Assembly (NCBI GenBank): GCA_030055615.1
Contig: JASFYN010000002.1
Coordinates: 313,245 to 377,244 of the forward strand
Direction: 5' to 3'
DNA from: Methanothermobacter sp.
Lineage (GTDB): Archaea > Methanobacteriota > Methanobacteria > Methanobacteriales > DSM-23052
DNA: 64,000 nucleotides
Positions 1-10,387 of the stretch are shown piece after piece (position 1 is the stretch's first letter; each line of letters begins with the position of its first letter). Position numbers and translations under genes: made by a program. The notes under the pieces were generated by a model, which was given only the letters and a program-made list of their open reading frames with translations, searched no databases and was not told where the DNA came from.

Positions 1-1
1 A

Positions 2-580
2 ACAGTAGACAAGTGCTTCAAATTTCTAAAAAAGTTGAGAAAATCCACACCAATACCTATAGGATTACTTGTTTATTATAATCTCATCTACCAACATGGC
101 GTGGAAAAATTCTACGAAGATGCCATGAAAGCCGGTGTTAACAGCATACTAATCGCAGATTTACCCCCAGAAGAAGCAAAAGAAGCCCTTAAAGCCTCAA
201 AAGAATATGGTATTAATCAAATATTCATCATAGCCCCCACCACCTCAAATGAGAGACTGAAGATGATTTCAAAACATGCATCAGGATTCCACTACCTAGT
301 ATCGGTCATGGGAGTCACAGGCGCGAGAAAAAAAGTTAAAAAAAGCACCCTCACCTTCATAGAAAGAGTCAAAAAAAATGGGAAACTTCCAATAATGGTT
401 GGTTTCGGAATCTCCAAACCATCACATATAAAGGAAATAATCAAAGCAGGAGCTGATGGAGCCATCGTAGGAAGCGCAATAATAGATATAATAGCAAAAA
501 ATTTGGATAACCGGGAAAAAATCCTCAATGAAATCGCAAAATTCACCAAAAAGATGAAAAAAGCTACAAGGAGGCCATAG
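2..580 (+). CDS. trpA: Tryptophan synthase alpha subunit (5' truncated by window)
   Basis: Cleaves indole-3-glycerol phosphate to indole and glyceraldehyde 3-phosphate; indole passes to TrpB. The reading frame is already open at base 2, so the start lies outside the window and only about 190 C-terminal residues of a usual ~270 are present. Visible TrpA features are the IADLPPEEA segment, [19 protein letters not shown] and the phosphate-binding GFGISKP ... [10 protein letters not shown] region of a TIM barrel. The stop TAG directly abuts the trpD start, so the two are co-transcribed as the end of a trp operon. Family identity is secure; only the N-terminus is unseen. Confidence 0.95.
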   Translation, partial: TVDKCFKFLKKLRKSTPIPIGLLVYYNLIYQHGVEKFYEDAMKAGVNSILIADLPPEEAKEALKASKEYGINQIFIIAPTTSNERLKMISKHASGFHYLVSVMGVTGARKKVKKSTLTFIERVKKNGKLPIMVGFGISKPSHIKEIIKAGADGAIVGSAIIDIIAKNLDNREKILNEIAKFTKKMKKATRRP

Positions 581-1721
<1,141 letters not shown>

Positions 1722-1755
1722 TACCTAATGACTTTTTTGCATTCTAGTATTTTCT

Positions 1756-1764
1756 CTTATAAAT
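1756..1764 (-). promoter_or_regulatory. TATA box of tRNA-Ile
   Basis: On the minus strand the sequence reads ATTTATAAG, 35-43 bases before the first base of tRNA-Ile. This is the normal place for an archaeal box A when transcription starts a few bases before the tRNA. It lies just beyond the 3' end of adkA. Confidence 0.6.
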
Positions 1765-1770
1765 CTTTTA

Positions 1771-2331
1771 CTATGAAGTGCGTTGATGGAGTATTAATAG
1801 CTTTTTCATCTCATTTAGTGTTTCTTTAAACTCTATGTTTTGGATTATGTATAGTGTGCATCCTATTATGGCAGCGGATATCATCATTGATATCCTTAAC
1901 ATTTCTATGTGTTCATTTAAAGTTTTTATTGTATCTTTTATCCTCTTTTTCGCGTCAAGTTTTCTTCTCAATAATATAAGTTCTGGGGGCGATTCTATAA
2001 GTATTATGAGGGAAGGTTTTATGATTTTAACGGGTAAAGATAATATGTACCCTATAGGTGATTGGTCAAGGCCATGTAAGTCTACTATGGCTCTTTTTTG
2101 CTTTTTTATTTGTAGTGCGGTTTCTCTCCATATTTGATGTTGTATCTTTATCGGGAGTGAGAATAGTTCATCTTCTGTCTCTGCGAGGTTTTTTTCCCTT
2201 GCAATTTTTAACATGAGATCTCCATAATTTATATGGGGATAGTCTACTTTCTCTGATAGTTTTTTACATAGACTGGTTTTACCCACGCCTGGTACTCCAA
2301 CCACGCTTATGAGGTCTTTTCTCCTTGGCAT
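1771..2331 (-). CDS. adkA: Archaeal-type adenylate kinase
   Basis: Interconverts ATP + AMP and 2 ADP. The 186-residue product starts with a P-loop (GVPGVGKTS, about residues 12-20), followed by a NYGDLMLKIA segment and the arrangement RREKLD/EHIEMLRISMMISAAIIGC seen in archaeal AdkA proteins rather than bacterial Adk. Its ATG follows the TAA of the DUF59 gene with no gap, so it is the last gene of the tfe-HD-gltB-arcS-DUF59 run. It could be a related nucleoside monophosphate kinase; the overall resemblance to archaeal AdkA favours adenylate kinase. Confidence 0.8.
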   Translation of the reverse strand: MPRRKDLISVVGVPGVGKTSLCKKLSEKVDYPHINYGDLMLKIAREKNLAETEDELFSLPIKIQHQIWRETALQIKKQKRAIVDLHGLDQSPIGYILSLPVKIIKPSLIILIESPPELILLRRKLDAKKRIKDTIKTLNEHIEMLRISMMISAAIIGCTLYIIQNIEFKETLNEMKKLLILHQRTS

Positions 2332-2628
2332 TTATAACTTGTTTACCATTTCTGTGATCGCATCTGCCATTAGATGTCCTGCTATGATAATCTCGGCCCT
2401 GTCGATCCCTTCAACTTCTTCTACCATGTTCTTCGCATCCATGGCCATTCTAGCTGCGCTCATGCAACCTGGATTGGTTGGTCTTATGGTTATCTTTGCT
2501 ATTGTCTGGTCTCTCTGTTCTATTTCAATGTTCTCGACAAGTCCCATGTCCATTATACTTATACCCATGTGTGGATCTGTAACTTTTGCTAAAGCTTTCT
2601 TTATTTTCTCCATAAGATCATCTGCCAT
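2332..2628 (-). CDS. MIP18/DUF59 family protein (Fe-S assembly-type)
   Basis: A 98-residue single-domain DUF59 protein. The DP-x-x-G start (VTDPHMGISIMDMGLVENI) and the single conserved Cys in PTNPGCMSAARMA match the MIP18/SufT family, whose members help place Fe-S clusters. No other Fe-S assembly gene is adjacent. AGAGGTAA lies at a suitable distance before the ATG. It sits directly upstream of adkA. Physiological role here is inferred from family only. Confidence 0.85.
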   Translation of the reverse strand: MADDLMEKIKKALAKVTDPHMGISIMDMGLVENIEIEQRDQTIAKITIRPTNPGCMSAARMAMDAKNMVEEVEGIDRAEIIIAGHLMADAITEMVNKL

Positions 2629-2708
2629 TATATTACCTCTAATTATGATTTGATGATAGGGTTGATTTTTTTCTAATCTTTATCATAGTTTGGCATTTAA
2701 ATAGTTTA

Positions 2709-3623
2709 TTATTTGGTTCTGTGACGTATTTTAACGGCTACCCCATATTCTGCTTTTGTCATTTCTTCTCCGTTTAGGATGGCTTTACCGACTCCGACGA
2801 GTTCTTCTTTTCGTGTTATTATAACTTCATCCCCTGGTATTATACTAGGATCCGCATCCACCACTCCTGGTGCGAATAGTGTGTTTGAATCTAATCTGAA
2901 ATCTATTTCAACCCATTTAATCTTTAAATCTGCTAGTAGGCGCCCTCCATGGAGCGTAGGCACATATAATCCTCTGTCCATCATTAAAGTGTGGAGATGG
3001 TTATTATCTTTGTCTAGGATCATTTTGTTATATCTTCCCTTTATCTTGAAATCTTCGGGTATTATGTTAGCTCCCTTTTTGCCAAATTGATACTTTGCTA
3101 TGGATTTTAACCCGTTTAAAAATTTTATACGTTGAGGTATTTTTTTATAATCTCTTATACTTTTTTTAAGGTTTTCCATGGACTTTTTAGATGTTGGTTT
3201 ACCGTCGATGCAAGTGAACTTACATTCATCAAGATACTCTTCACAGACTTCCCTGTAACCGTCTGTTACATGAGCTATAACATCCTTATCCTCAACATAG
3301 TCCCTCAAAACCTCCCCTGTAATCTTTTTTTCTTCCCAGGACCATTTACCTGTTGTTGAAACATCATAGGATGAAATAGGATATGTATTTTCCATCTCCC
3401 TTGGACAGATAGCAAAGGGTGATGTTAATATCACTTCTTGGATTCTGCGAGTAACCCTCCTGAATATCTGATGAGACTTAGAAGTTGAATAAGGTTTCTT
3501 CATACTACAAGGTAATATTACCACTGCTTCCCCAATAGGTTTGAGGAGTTTCATTCTTTCCCGCCAACGGACGGCTTCAGGACGATAAAGGGACTCTTCA
3601 ATGGAACATTGCACTCTCATCAT
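2709..3623 (-). CDS. arcS: Archaeosine synthase ArcS (short form, DUF5591 + PUA)
   Basis: ArcS acts on preQ0 at position 15 of tRNA on the route to archaeosine; with the radical-SAM partner RaSEA it forms the synthase. The motif LPCSMKKPYSTSKSH (around residue 45) is the hallmark of the ArcS core. A PUA RNA-binding domain occupies about the last 80 residues (LLADLKIKWVEIDF ... VDADPSIIPGDEVIIT). Start: the frame is open to 3650, but GGGGGT lies a good distance before the ATGATG at 3623, which also removes an overlap with the upstream gene. At about 304 residues it lacks the N-terminal TGT-like half of long ArcS proteins. RaSEA is encoded at 37.8 kb. Confidence 0.82.
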   Translation of the reverse strand: MMRVQCSIEESLYRPEAVRWRERMKLLKPIGEAVVILPCSMKKPYSTSKSHQIFRRVTRRIQEVILTSPFAICPREMENTYPISSYDVSTTGKWSWEEKKITGEVLRDYVEDKDVIAHVTDGYREVCEEYLDECKFTCIDGKPTSKKSMENLKKSIRDYKKIPQRIKFLNGLKSIAKYQFGKKGANIIPEDFKIKGRYNKMILDKDNNHLHTLMMDRGLYVPTLHGGRLLADLKIKWVEIDFRLDSNTLFAPGVVDADPSIIPGDEVIITRKEELVGVGKAILNGEEMTKAEYGVAVKIRHRTK

Positions 3624-3624
3624 C

Positions 3625-5070
3625 CTATGAACCCCCAGGTATTGAACCATCCAACCATTTTATACCTGCAAGCTCTGCAAGTCCCTTCTTAAAGGAGAAT
3701 AGATCAGAACCATCTAACAATTTAATATCATCTTTACCAGTTATCCGTGCGAAATCTGCAATTTCACCAGTAGCAACCTTTATAAAGTTTTCCAGCCTCG
3801 TGACTGCCTTTTCAAGGTCAAACTGTTTCATTAAATGGGGATCATGTGTTGTTATGCCAGTAGGGCACATTCCAGTATGACATAAACGGTGTTGTTCACA
3901 ATTAAGGGCTATGAGGGCCGCAGTACCAATATAGATGGCGTCAGCGCCCAATGCTAAACATTTTGCCATGTCAGCTGAAGTTCTAATACCGCCACCAGCT
4001 ATAAGAGAAACTTTTCCCCTTTCTTCTTTGATTATTTGAGCCGCCCTTGGAAGCGCGCTAATGAGCGGAAAACCTACGTTATCCCTTATATGCGTGAAAA
4101 CTGTGCTAGTACCCCCACCAAAACCGTCAATACTTATGAAATCAACGCCACAATCAAGGAGTAACCTAATATCCTCTTCTATATCCCCACATCCTATTTT
4201 AGCCCCAATCGGGGCGCTAGGATTAACTTCACGGAGCCATTCAATCTTCTCCTCTAGTTCTTTAACATTTTTTATATCAGGATGCCGAGCCGGTGAATAC
4301 GCTCCCTCACCCCTTTTTATCCCCCTTATCCGCGCCACATCCGAACTTATCTTTTCAGGGGGCAGATAACTCCCTTTACCAGGATATGCCCCCTGCCCAA
4401 ATCTTATTTCTATGGCAGCAGCATTCTTTATAATATCCTTGTTTAATCCGAATCTTCCAGTTGAATATTGTAGAATGAGCTGGGATGATGCAACTTTCAA
4501 CTCATATTGGAGTACTCCCCCTTCACCTGTATTATAGGCTATCCCTGTTCTTTTAGCTGCAAGTGCAATGGCCTTTTTGGCCTTTTCTGATATTGCACCA
4601 TAGCTCATACCACTTATTATGATGGGTGAATTGACTTTAAGCGGTTTTTTAGCCCTTGGACCAACTGTAACCTTTGTGTTAACTTTTTCATCCCCATTTA
4701 ATGGCATTCTATGAATTTGTGCTGGTATGAAATTTATATCATCGAATGTATAAGGTGGTTTTTTTGGCGAGCCCATTGAACCTATGACGTTTTTTCCCTT
4801 TGACATTATTTTAATCTGGATGATCTTTTCATAGTCACTTGGATCTTCCCCTTTTTTCTTCCGACGCATGAAAATGCGCTCATCACCTATAAGATCCTTA
4901 TTACAGAAATAAAGACCTTCTAAGTTTTTCTCATAGTATACTGGGCATGATGCGCAAAGGCATCCCCTTTCATGTACCTCGAATTGGCTGTTACCCTCAA
5001 GGCAATATAATGATTCTCCATGTAAAGGATAACTTGGACAGTGTGGGCAAAGACAATCCTTATTTGACAA
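3625..5070 (-). CDS. Glutamate synthase-like FMN-binding protein with Cys-rich N-terminus
   Basis: Resembles the central FMN/Fe-S domain of glutamate synthase (archaeal GltB-type). Seen: SPIIISGMSYGAIS, NTGEGGVLQYE, RFGQGAYPGKG, FISIDGFGGGTSTVF, AGGGIRTSADMAKCLALGADAIYIGTAAL, and the three-Cys cluster region CEQHRLCHTGMCPTGI. The first ~60 residues hold a paired Cys pattern (CLCPHCPSYP ... CLCASCPVYY) like DUF2769, possibly a metal site. There is no glutaminase domain; in archaea that is often a separate gene and none is next to it. Start at TTG 5070 is preferred because GGGGG lies 6 bases before it; GTG at 5076 is the alternative. True substrate unproven. Confidence 0.8.
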   Translation of the reverse strand: MSNKDCLCPHCPSYPLHGESLYCLEGNSQFEVHERGCLCASCPVYYEKNLEGLYFCNKDLIGDERIFMRRKKKGEDPSDYEKIIQIKIMSKGKNVIGSMGSPKKPPYTFDDINFIPAQIHRMPLNGDEKVNTKVTVGPRAKKPLKVNSPIIISGMSYGAISEKAKKAIALAAKRTGIAYNTGEGGVLQYELKVASSQLILQYSTGRFGLNKDIIKNAAAIEIRFGQGAYPGKGSYLPPEKISSDVARIRGIKRGEGAYSPARHPDIKNVKELEEKIEWLREVNPSAPIGAKIGCGDIEEDIRLLLDCGVDFISIDGFGGGTSTVFTHIRDNVGFPLISALPRAAQIIKEERGKVSLIAGGGIRTSADMAKCLALGADAIYIGTAALIALNCEQHRLCHTGMCPTGITTHDPHLMKQFDLEKAVTRLENFIKVATGEIADFARITGKDDIKLLDGSDLFSFKKGLAELAGIKWLDGSIPGGS

Positions 5071-5094
5071 TTTCACCCCCCCACTAGGGAGAAT

Positions 5095-5571
5095 TTAAAG
5101 TTTAAGTTCCCTGTGCAATTTTTTAAGCCTTTCTATTGCGGGATGATTTTCTCCTAGCTTACTTTTCCATTTTTTTAATACAAATGATATGTCTACTTCT
5201 TCCTCCCCATTTATAAGATTATCAGCATGTGCAACTATCTTTTCTTCTAGGGTAATGGGAATATAATCCTTTGGGGGTAGGCCTAATAATATTGCTTCAT
5301 CCTTTGGTATGCCTGCCCCTATATGCCTTTCAACTATCTTTATTATATTCTCGGGGTATCCTCTCTCTTTGAGGATTTTAGCCCCTATTATCCCATGTTG
5401 AATGCTGTTGGTTTTGCATCTTCCTATGTCGTGTAAAAGGGCGGCTTCTCTGATTAGAGTTCTGTCAACTTTAAAATTCTTGGATATTTCAAGCGCTTTT
5501 TCAGCCACTTTTTTAGAATGGTTTATAACCCAGTGGGGGCAGCCGACTTCTTTAAGTAGGCGGATACTCAA
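5095..5571 (-). CDS. HD-domain protein (TIGR00295 type)
   Basis: A 158-residue HD-superfamily metal-dependent phosphohydrolase. The metal ligands are visible: H18 in VINHSKKV, the HD pair in AALLHDIGR, H in QHGIIGAKIL, H in VERHIGAGI, and a distal Asp in IVAHADNLINGE. Starts at TTG with AGGTGA just upstream. It lies between tfe and the glutamate-synthase-like gene, all on one strand. Substrate unknown; a nucleotide or tRNA-linked phosphodiester is typical for the superfamily. Confidence 0.8.
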   Translation of the reverse strand: MSIRLLKEVGCPHWVINHSKKVAEKALEISKNFKVDRTLIREAALLHDIGRCKTNSIQHGIIGAKILKERGYPENIIKIVERHIGAGIPKDEAILLGLPPKDYIPITLEEKIVAHADNLINGEEEVDISFVLKKWKSKLGENHPAIERLKKLHRELKL

Positions 5572-5592
5572 AAAGTCACCTAAAAATCCGTT

Positions 5593-6120
5593 TTAAGAAT
5601 AAGATCTGAAATTGAAGGGCACTTCAGAACCGTTATTTTCATATAGTCTCAGTTCTTTTTTGATTTCTTGTATTATCTCTGAATTGTCCATATATTCAAG
5701 TTTCTCATGGCATTCTGGGCATCTGAAATTGTTTTCAACAGCTTCATCAAAGGTGTACCTGTAATGGCCGTTTTTGCATGCGAAAAACATATTATTTTCT
5801 TCGAATGCTAGGAGTTCTCTCAAGTTTTCTACGATCTCACGGTTTCTTTTCTTCATTATCTTCTCGAGCTTCTCTGATTCGAATTTCCAAGTGTAAGTGT
5901 ACCATTGAGTTTCGGGGTCCTTACTCCTTTTGTAACTTGCTATCCCAGCATCATAGAGTTTATATAATATTCTGCGGACTGTGTTCAATTTTAGGTGGGT
6001 TTTCTCGGCTATCTCCTCATCAGTTATACTACCCCTCATCAGACACTCAACTACTGGCACACCCTCCTCTTCATTGACTATTTCATGGATCAACTCTTGT
6101 ATTAATGTATTATTAATCAA
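5593..6120 (-). CDS. tfe: Transcription factor E (TFE, TFIIE-alpha homologue)
   Basis: Assists promoter opening by RNA polymerase. The ~175-residue protein has an N-terminal winged helix ([38 protein letters not shown]), a basic linker helix region, and a C-terminal zinc ribbon with [15 protein letters not shown] ... [10 protein letters not shown]. Start chosen at TTG 6120 because GGGGGAG lies 5 bases upstream; a GTG at 6138 would overlap that site. First gene of the minus-strand run down to adkA; a TATA-rich promoter lies about 120 bases upstream. Confidence 0.93.
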   Translation of the reverse strand: MINNTLIQELIHEIVNEEEGVPVVECLMRGSITDEEIAEKTHLKLNTVRRILYKLYDAGIASYKRSKDPETQWYTYTWKFESEKLEKIMKKRNREIVENLRELLAFEENNMFFACKNGHYRYTFDEAVENNFRCPECHEKLEYMDNSEIIQEIKKELRLYENNGSEVPFNFRSYS

Positions 6121-6244
6121 GCAAACTCCCCCTGGCACTTTGAAAATAACCTAGTAAAAAAATTTACGCTGCTATTTTTCTTGTAATCTGGCAGTACTAC
6201 TCTTAGGATTTGTATGTAATCTTATGAAACTAATATTATATAAA

Positions 6245-6257
6245 CTTATATATAAAA
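6245..6257 (-). promoter_or_regulatory. Likely promoter of the tfe run
   Basis: Minus strand reads TTTTATATATAAG, with a second A+T-rich stretch directly after it. The distance to the TTG start of tfe implies a 5' leader near 90 bases. The rest of the 310-base gap (6121-6430) contains no coding frame I believe; it has a 7-bp inverted repeat (6285-6291 / 6318-6324) and a palindrome CCCCTAGGGG (6420-6429) right behind the CofE-like gene, which may act as its transcript end. Confidence 0.45.
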
Positions 6258-6430
6258 GAAAAATGGAAGTTTTTAAATATTGGTATCCTCTACCGGAATA
6301 AGTCTACCAATAGCATCAGAGGATTGAACCCTTACCCCCCCCACATTGCTAAAATTAAAAATGAGTTTCCATGTTTAATAGGGTTTTACAACGGTATTCA
6401 AACATCACCGAAAATAGCCCCCCTAGGGGA

Positions 6431-7264
6431 TTAAATTTCTCTGATTATAAGTGCAGGCACATGTTCAATTGATTCAAGACTTCTAATAGTTATTTTATCT
6501 TTTTCCTCTTTAAATATTCTCTCCATATCATAAACTGTTTCAATATGTTCTTCACGGTTTTTATGATAATTTTCTGCAACTTTAGCTATCTCAAGTATCA
6601 TATCTATGCTAATCCTTTTTGAAGCTGCAATTGGTGTTGGTAATATTGTATTTGAGAATCTTCCAAGAAGATAACCCCAAAATCCAGTATCAGACTTTAT
6701 ACCATCGACAGCACAAGGCAAAGGAGTGAAATAACATCCCATCAACTTATAAGTAGCATCAGTATCGATTATAATAACGGTAACATCCTTCCCATAACCA
6801 TCCTGTATGTTTCTGGCAATATCCTCCGAGACGCCCCTAGGATTCTCTGGTAAAAGAGCTACCAAAGTCCCTGGAAGATTACTCAAATCAATACCAGCCT
6901 CAGAACCAGGCTTCAAAGCATGCTTAATACCATAATATCTGAGCACAACCTCCTTATGAGCCCTAGCTTCCTTTGGAAGTCTTCTCAAATTTCTTATCGT
7001 CCTCTTTTTCACCCCAAACAATGGCCCCAGAAGATAACCCCAAATATATTTAGACCATACCTCTGCAAGTAAAAAAGCTAAAAAAGATGGTTCATACTTT
7101 GATTCGTCAACTATACGCCCCTGTGATATGGCAACTGGCGTCTCAGAAATTACAAGATAATCCCCATCCTCAACCATCGGACCAGCCTTATCTATAAGCT
7201 CATCCAAACCCTCATTAGGCCTTATATACCCAGTTTTCACTGGAATTACCTTATATTTACCCAT
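6431..7264 (-). CDS. CofE-like protein (F420-0:gamma-glutamyl ligase family)
   Basis: A 277-residue relative of coenzyme F420-0:L-glutamate ligase. Recognisable parts: VIPVKTGYIRPNE at the N-terminus, EDGDYLVISETPVAISQGR, NPRGVSEDIARNI, VTVIIIDTDATYK, and TPIAASKRISID. It is longer and diverged from true CofE (about 250 residues) and carries an inserted KYIWGYLLGPLFGVKKRTIRN-type segment, so it is probably a paralogue rather than the F420 enzyme itself. It is last in the comA-ABC-GTPase-FeS run, only 6 bases after the Fe-S gene. Ligation of an amino acid to a phosphorylated or carboxylated cofactor is an inference. Confidence 0.7.
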   Translation of the reverse strand: MGKYKVIPVKTGYIRPNEGLDELIDKAGPMVEDGDYLVISETPVAISQGRIVDESKYEPSFLAFLLAEVWSKYIWGYLLGPLFGVKKRTIRNLRRLPKEARAHKEVVLRYYGIKHALKPGSEAGIDLSNLPGTLVALLPENPRGVSEDIARNIQDGYGKDVTVIIIDTDATYKLMGCYFTPLPCAVDGIKSDTGFWGYLLGRFSNTILPTPIAASKRISIDMILEIAKVAENYHKNREEHIETVYDMERIFKEEKDKITIRSLESIEHVPALIIREI

Positions 7265-7270
7265 GGAGGA

Positions 7271-7951
7271 TCATCTTCCCAATTTTATAGGGGGAGCCCA
7301 TACTTTCAAATCAATCCCCTCTATAAGGGCCCTTTCACCCTCCAACTGCACTATGACCCCAGAATGTACCTTCTGCATCATACAATGATGGGGTATGAAA
7401 CGGACAGTATCACCCACAGAAGGTAATCTACCCTCTATTATACCCTCAAATCCGCTAACAAGACATATTCCAATCTCTTTGAATTCAAAATCTTTATCAA
7501 GCCTATGACATGGACCCACTATATGAACAGTGATAAGTCCATGACTTTCATCTATTATCTTCGCAAAATGGGTTATAGGACAACCAAGGGGCCTGTAACG
7601 GATCACTTCCCCACTTTTAAGTCTTTCATTTGTAAAGGGGTAAAGTATTTCACGGCAAGAACTTTCACCTGGGAGCGGTTTCAATATAAAATCGGCCTCA
7701 TAACCATCTAGTAGACCGATTATCACCTTCTCTTCAGGTGTTATTTTCTCCTCTTTGAGTAATCTTTGAAGCTCTTCAAGGTTTTTTGCGAAAATCTCCT
7801 GGTATAAGAATCTGCAGTCTTCGAGTTTAGCATATCCTCTTATTAGGGCTCCTCCAAATTCATCACATCTGGCATAGCCACATATACCACAATTAAAACC
7901 GGGAAGGAGTGAAATAATTTCTTCTTTAATCGAATTTTTCTCCATCATCAT
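7271..7951 (-). CDS. Fe-S domain protein of the comA cluster
   Basis: A 226-residue protein whose N-terminus ([19 protein letters not shown] ... LEDCRF) matches the four-Cys Fe-S domain (PF04060 type) also found in RnfB and in the corrinoid Fe-S protein of CO dehydrogenase complexes. The rest has two further Cys/His-containing stretches ([21 protein letters not shown]) and no domain I can name. GAGAGG lies just before the ATG triplet. It probably holds one [4Fe-4S] cluster and transfers electrons or serves as a scaffold for the neighbouring GTPase and ABC ATPase. Function unknown. Confidence 0.75.
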   Translation of the reverse strand: MMMEKNSIKEEIISLLPGFNCGICGYARCDEFGGALIRGYAKLEDCRFLYQEIFAKNLEELQRLLKEEKITPEEKVIIGLLDGYEADFILKPLPGESSCREILYPFTNERLKSGEVIRYRPLGCPITHFAKIIDESHGLITVHIVGPCHRLDKDFEFKEIGICLVSGFEGIIEGRLPSVGDTVRFIPHHCMMQKVHSGVIVQLEGERALIEGIDLKVWAPPIKLGR

Positions 7952-8021
7952 AGAAACCTCTCACAAAAGATATAACTATCTTTTCGAAAACCTTGGAATG
8001 AAATTTTGAGAATTTTCGACT

Positions 8022-8729
8022 CTATTCTCCTTGGTATGTTTGGAATCCATCTATCCTTCGGAGTATTCCCCTATGATGTTTCTTGTTAACCCTTGTTTCA
8101 CCCACACATAACGTGCATACCGCAAGTGGGGCGGAGTGCCTGAGTTTTTCGCTTTCAAGGGAAACTTCTGGACTTTTAACCATCTCCTCTGCCAATTCTA
8201 AGCATCCCTGGCCGCTTAGCCCATTAGCCTCTATTATCTTAGCATTAGGGTTTACTTCGAGTATCCTTTCCCTGAATATTTCACGTTCAGCCTGTGATAT
8301 CATATCCCCTTTAGTTACCACTACAATATCCGCTGTTGAAAGGAATGGACCAACCTTTAATGGCGTGTTAGGCCCACTCGTAGCATCTATGACGCATACA
8401 CCTAAACAGTTCTTTGTATATGGTGCGCATCTATGACATAAACCAGCAGTTTCTATTATAAGAAAATCTGAATTGTTCCCTTGCGCCCAGTCTATCATAT
8501 CCTCTATGTTGTATATCGCATAATGGTCTGGGCACATGTCCATTGATAGGCCTACAAGGGTTGGTACGCCTATTTTTTTAAATTTTTTATCATCGTCAGT
8601 GTAAAGGCAGTCAATTTTAACAACTGATGCTGTGAAATTATCCCTCATAAGACTTTTTAAAACATGAACTAGGACTGCTGTCTTCCCGGAACCAGGAGTC
8701 CCCGCCACTATAACCATTCTCATCCTCAT
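8022..8729 (-). CDS. SIMIBI/G3E-like GTPase with Cys clusters
   Basis: A 235-residue P-loop GTPase of the HypB/UreG/CobW kind. Seen: Walker A GTPGSGKT (about residues 10-17), Asp in [10 protein letters not shown], the ETAG element in [12 protein letters not shown], and the TKGD guanine-specificity motif. Cysteines cluster as CHRC ... CLGVC and CTLCVGE near the C-terminus, suggesting a metal or Fe-S site. Such GTPases commonly load metals or cofactors into enzymes. GGAGGG lies before the first of three closely spaced ATGs, so the start is uncertain by up to four residues. The next gene upstream is an ABC ATPase. Confidence 0.72.
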   Translation of the reverse strand: MRMRMVIVAGTPGSGKTAVLVHVLKSLMRDNFTASVVKIDCLYTDDDKKFKKIGVPTLVGLSMDMCPDHYAIYNIEDMIDWAQGNNSDFLIIETAGLCHRCAPYTKNCLGVCVIDATSGPNTPLKVGPFLSTADIVVVTKGDMISQAEREIFRERILEVNPNAKIIEANGLSGQGCLELAEEMVKSPEVSLESEKLRHSAPLAVCTLCVGETRVNKKHHRGILRRIDGFQTYQGE

Positions 8730-8740
8730 TTAACCCTCCA

Positions 8741-9517
8741 CTAGCTGGTTAAACCCCTAAGTTGTATATCTTCTATGATCTCACCGTGTCTTACCTTGTC
8801 CCTTAAGTTGAGGAGTAGATCGTCTATCTTGCTAAGTTCCTTTGAGAGTTCCTTTTCATGAGGTGTAGTTGTAACTATTTTTTGCATGCCACCATTTTTC
8901 ATGACGATCCTTTTATCTGTCATAAGGGCAAGGATAGGATCATGAGTGACTACCATAACAATCTTACCATGCCCCGAGAGAACCTCCAACGCCTCATGTT
9001 TCCTTATACCAGCATTTTCTATCTCGTCGATGAGTACTATCGGAGAATCACTTATTATAGCCACGTCAGCCACCATAAGGGCCCTTGATTGGCCTCCACT
9101 TAATATTGTCAAGTCATGGCTCTTTTTTATGGGTTCGCCTGTTAATGTGTTAGCCAATTCTATAACCTTGTTTACGCAGGATTTGTGGGCACCTCTACAT
9201 TTAGCATGAAGTGTCAAAAATTCGCCTACTGTCATGTCGGCCAAAAAGTTCATATTCTGTGATAATTGAGCTACCATCTTCTTACGTGGGTTGGTACGAT
9301 CTTCGTACGTTGGTTCCTTATCATTTACTAGTATTTTCCTCCTGGAGAATGTATCCCTTTGGGCTAATTGTTCAATATCAGCTATTAGTGAACTTTTACC
9401 GCTGCCTGTGGGGCCTACTACACCGAATATTTCGCCCCTATTTATATCGACTCTTCTGACGGGTTCTTTTTTCCCAAATTTATCATAGCCGCCTAATATT
9501 GTCACCTTTTTTATCAT
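8741..9517 (-). CDS. Stand-alone ABC-type ATPase
   Basis: A 258-residue ABC ATPase with Walker A (GPTGSGKSS), Q-loop region, signature [10 protein letters not shown], Walker [13 protein letters not shown] and H-loop VVTHD. It has a Cys-bearing insert ([13 protein letters not shown]) between Q-loop and signature. No permease or binding protein gene is near, so it is unlikely to be a transporter subunit; it pairs instead with the GTPase. The ATG overlaps the comA stop as TAATG, so translation is coupled. A role in ATP-driven activation or repair of a methanogen enzyme is speculation. Confidence 0.75.
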   Translation of the reverse strand: MIKKVTILGGYDKFGKKEPVRRVDINRGEIFGVVGPTGSGKSSLIADIEQLAQRDTFSRRKILVNDKEPTYEDRTNPRKKMVAQLSQNMNFLADMTVGEFLTLHAKCRGAHKSCVNKVIELANTLTGEPIKKSHDLTILSGGQSRALMVADVAIISDSPIVLIDEIENAGIRKHEALEVLSGHGKIVMVVTHDPILALMTDKRIVMKNGGMQKIVTTTPHEKELSKELSKIDDLLLNLRDKVRHGEIIEDIQLRGLTS

Positions 9518-10293
9518 TAGAGCTTCACCTTTCCTAGAGTATCCCCTCTAAGCCCTCTTCGCATGCTTTCAAGGGAAATAACATCCTCTGGTGGTATGTT
9601 ACCAAGGTTAGCATTGGGCCCTATCTTTAGAATGAAGTAGACTTGTTGATTTTTTTGTGGAGCTTCCCATATCAACTTTTCCACTGGTAAATGTGCTATA
9701 AGATAGTCAACTTCATCTTCTTTAACCTCACCTCTTTCATCATATACTCCAATGTTCTGGCCACTTTCTCTGGCTTCTATCAAAACCTTTTCAGCACCTG
9801 CTTTAAGATCATCTTTCACAGATTTTACCCTTTCCTTGAGACTTATTATTTTATCCTTCTTTGGATCTTTTTTACCAACCTCTGAAATCACTTTGAATCC
9901 GTGATCTATTGTATCCTCTATTATCTTGGTTTTCTCTTCCCTTGGCAAGTCTATTGAACCATCTGATATTTCAAGGTATTTGAAGCCGAGTTCTTCAGCT
10001 TCATGGAGATATTCCTCGAATTTACCCTGGATATATGCTATTTCAAAGAGTGTACCTCCAGGGTGTGCTTCAACCTCATGATCTCTATAAATCCTGATTT
10101 TTTCTTTTATAATATCTTTATCACATAAGCTTATAATACCCCATCCAAATTTTACAAAATCTAAATGTTCACCAGCTATCTTCAAAAAATCTTCTACCAT
10201 GCGGGGGCCTAAACCCTTATCTAACATCATGGTAATACCTCTATTATATTGTTCTCTTATCCTGGCTGGTGCTAAAAAATTAAAAGCGTGCAT
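9517..10293 (-). CDS. comA: Phosphosulfolactate synthase
   Basis: Adds sulfite to phosphoenolpyruvate giving (R)-2-phospho-3-sulfolactate, the first step of coenzyme M synthesis. The 258-residue TIM-barrel protein shows [60 protein letters not shown] and [18 protein letters not shown] lies a few bases before the ATG. It heads a minus-strand run of five tightly packed genes whose other members are not known coenzyme M enzymes. Confidence 0.95.
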   Translation of the reverse strand: MHAFNFLAPARIREQYNRGITMMLDKGLGPRMVEDFLKIAGEHLDFVKFGWGIISLCDKDIIKEKIRIYRDHEVEAHPGGTLFEIAYIQGKFEEYLHEAEELGFKYLEISDGSIDLPREEKTKIIEDTIDHGFKVISEVGKKDPKKDKIISLKERVKSVKDDLKAGAEKVLIEARESGQNIGVYDERGEVKEDEVDYLIAHLPVEKLIWEAPQKNQQVYFILKIGPNANLGNIPPEDVISLESMRRGLRGDTLGKVKL

Positions 10294-10387
10294 TATACTT
10301 CACCTTATCTTCATGGGTCAGGGGGGTGATATTGGCCTAGTGGATTAAATAATATAGCTTGTCTAATATAAAGTTATGGTGATTTCT

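Noticed and set aside
6285-6324. Possible tRNA remnant near GAGGATTGAACCC upstream of the CofE-like gene
   Set aside because: Only a T-arm-like string is present; no acceptor, D or anticodon arm can be built, and the T stem pairs poorly.
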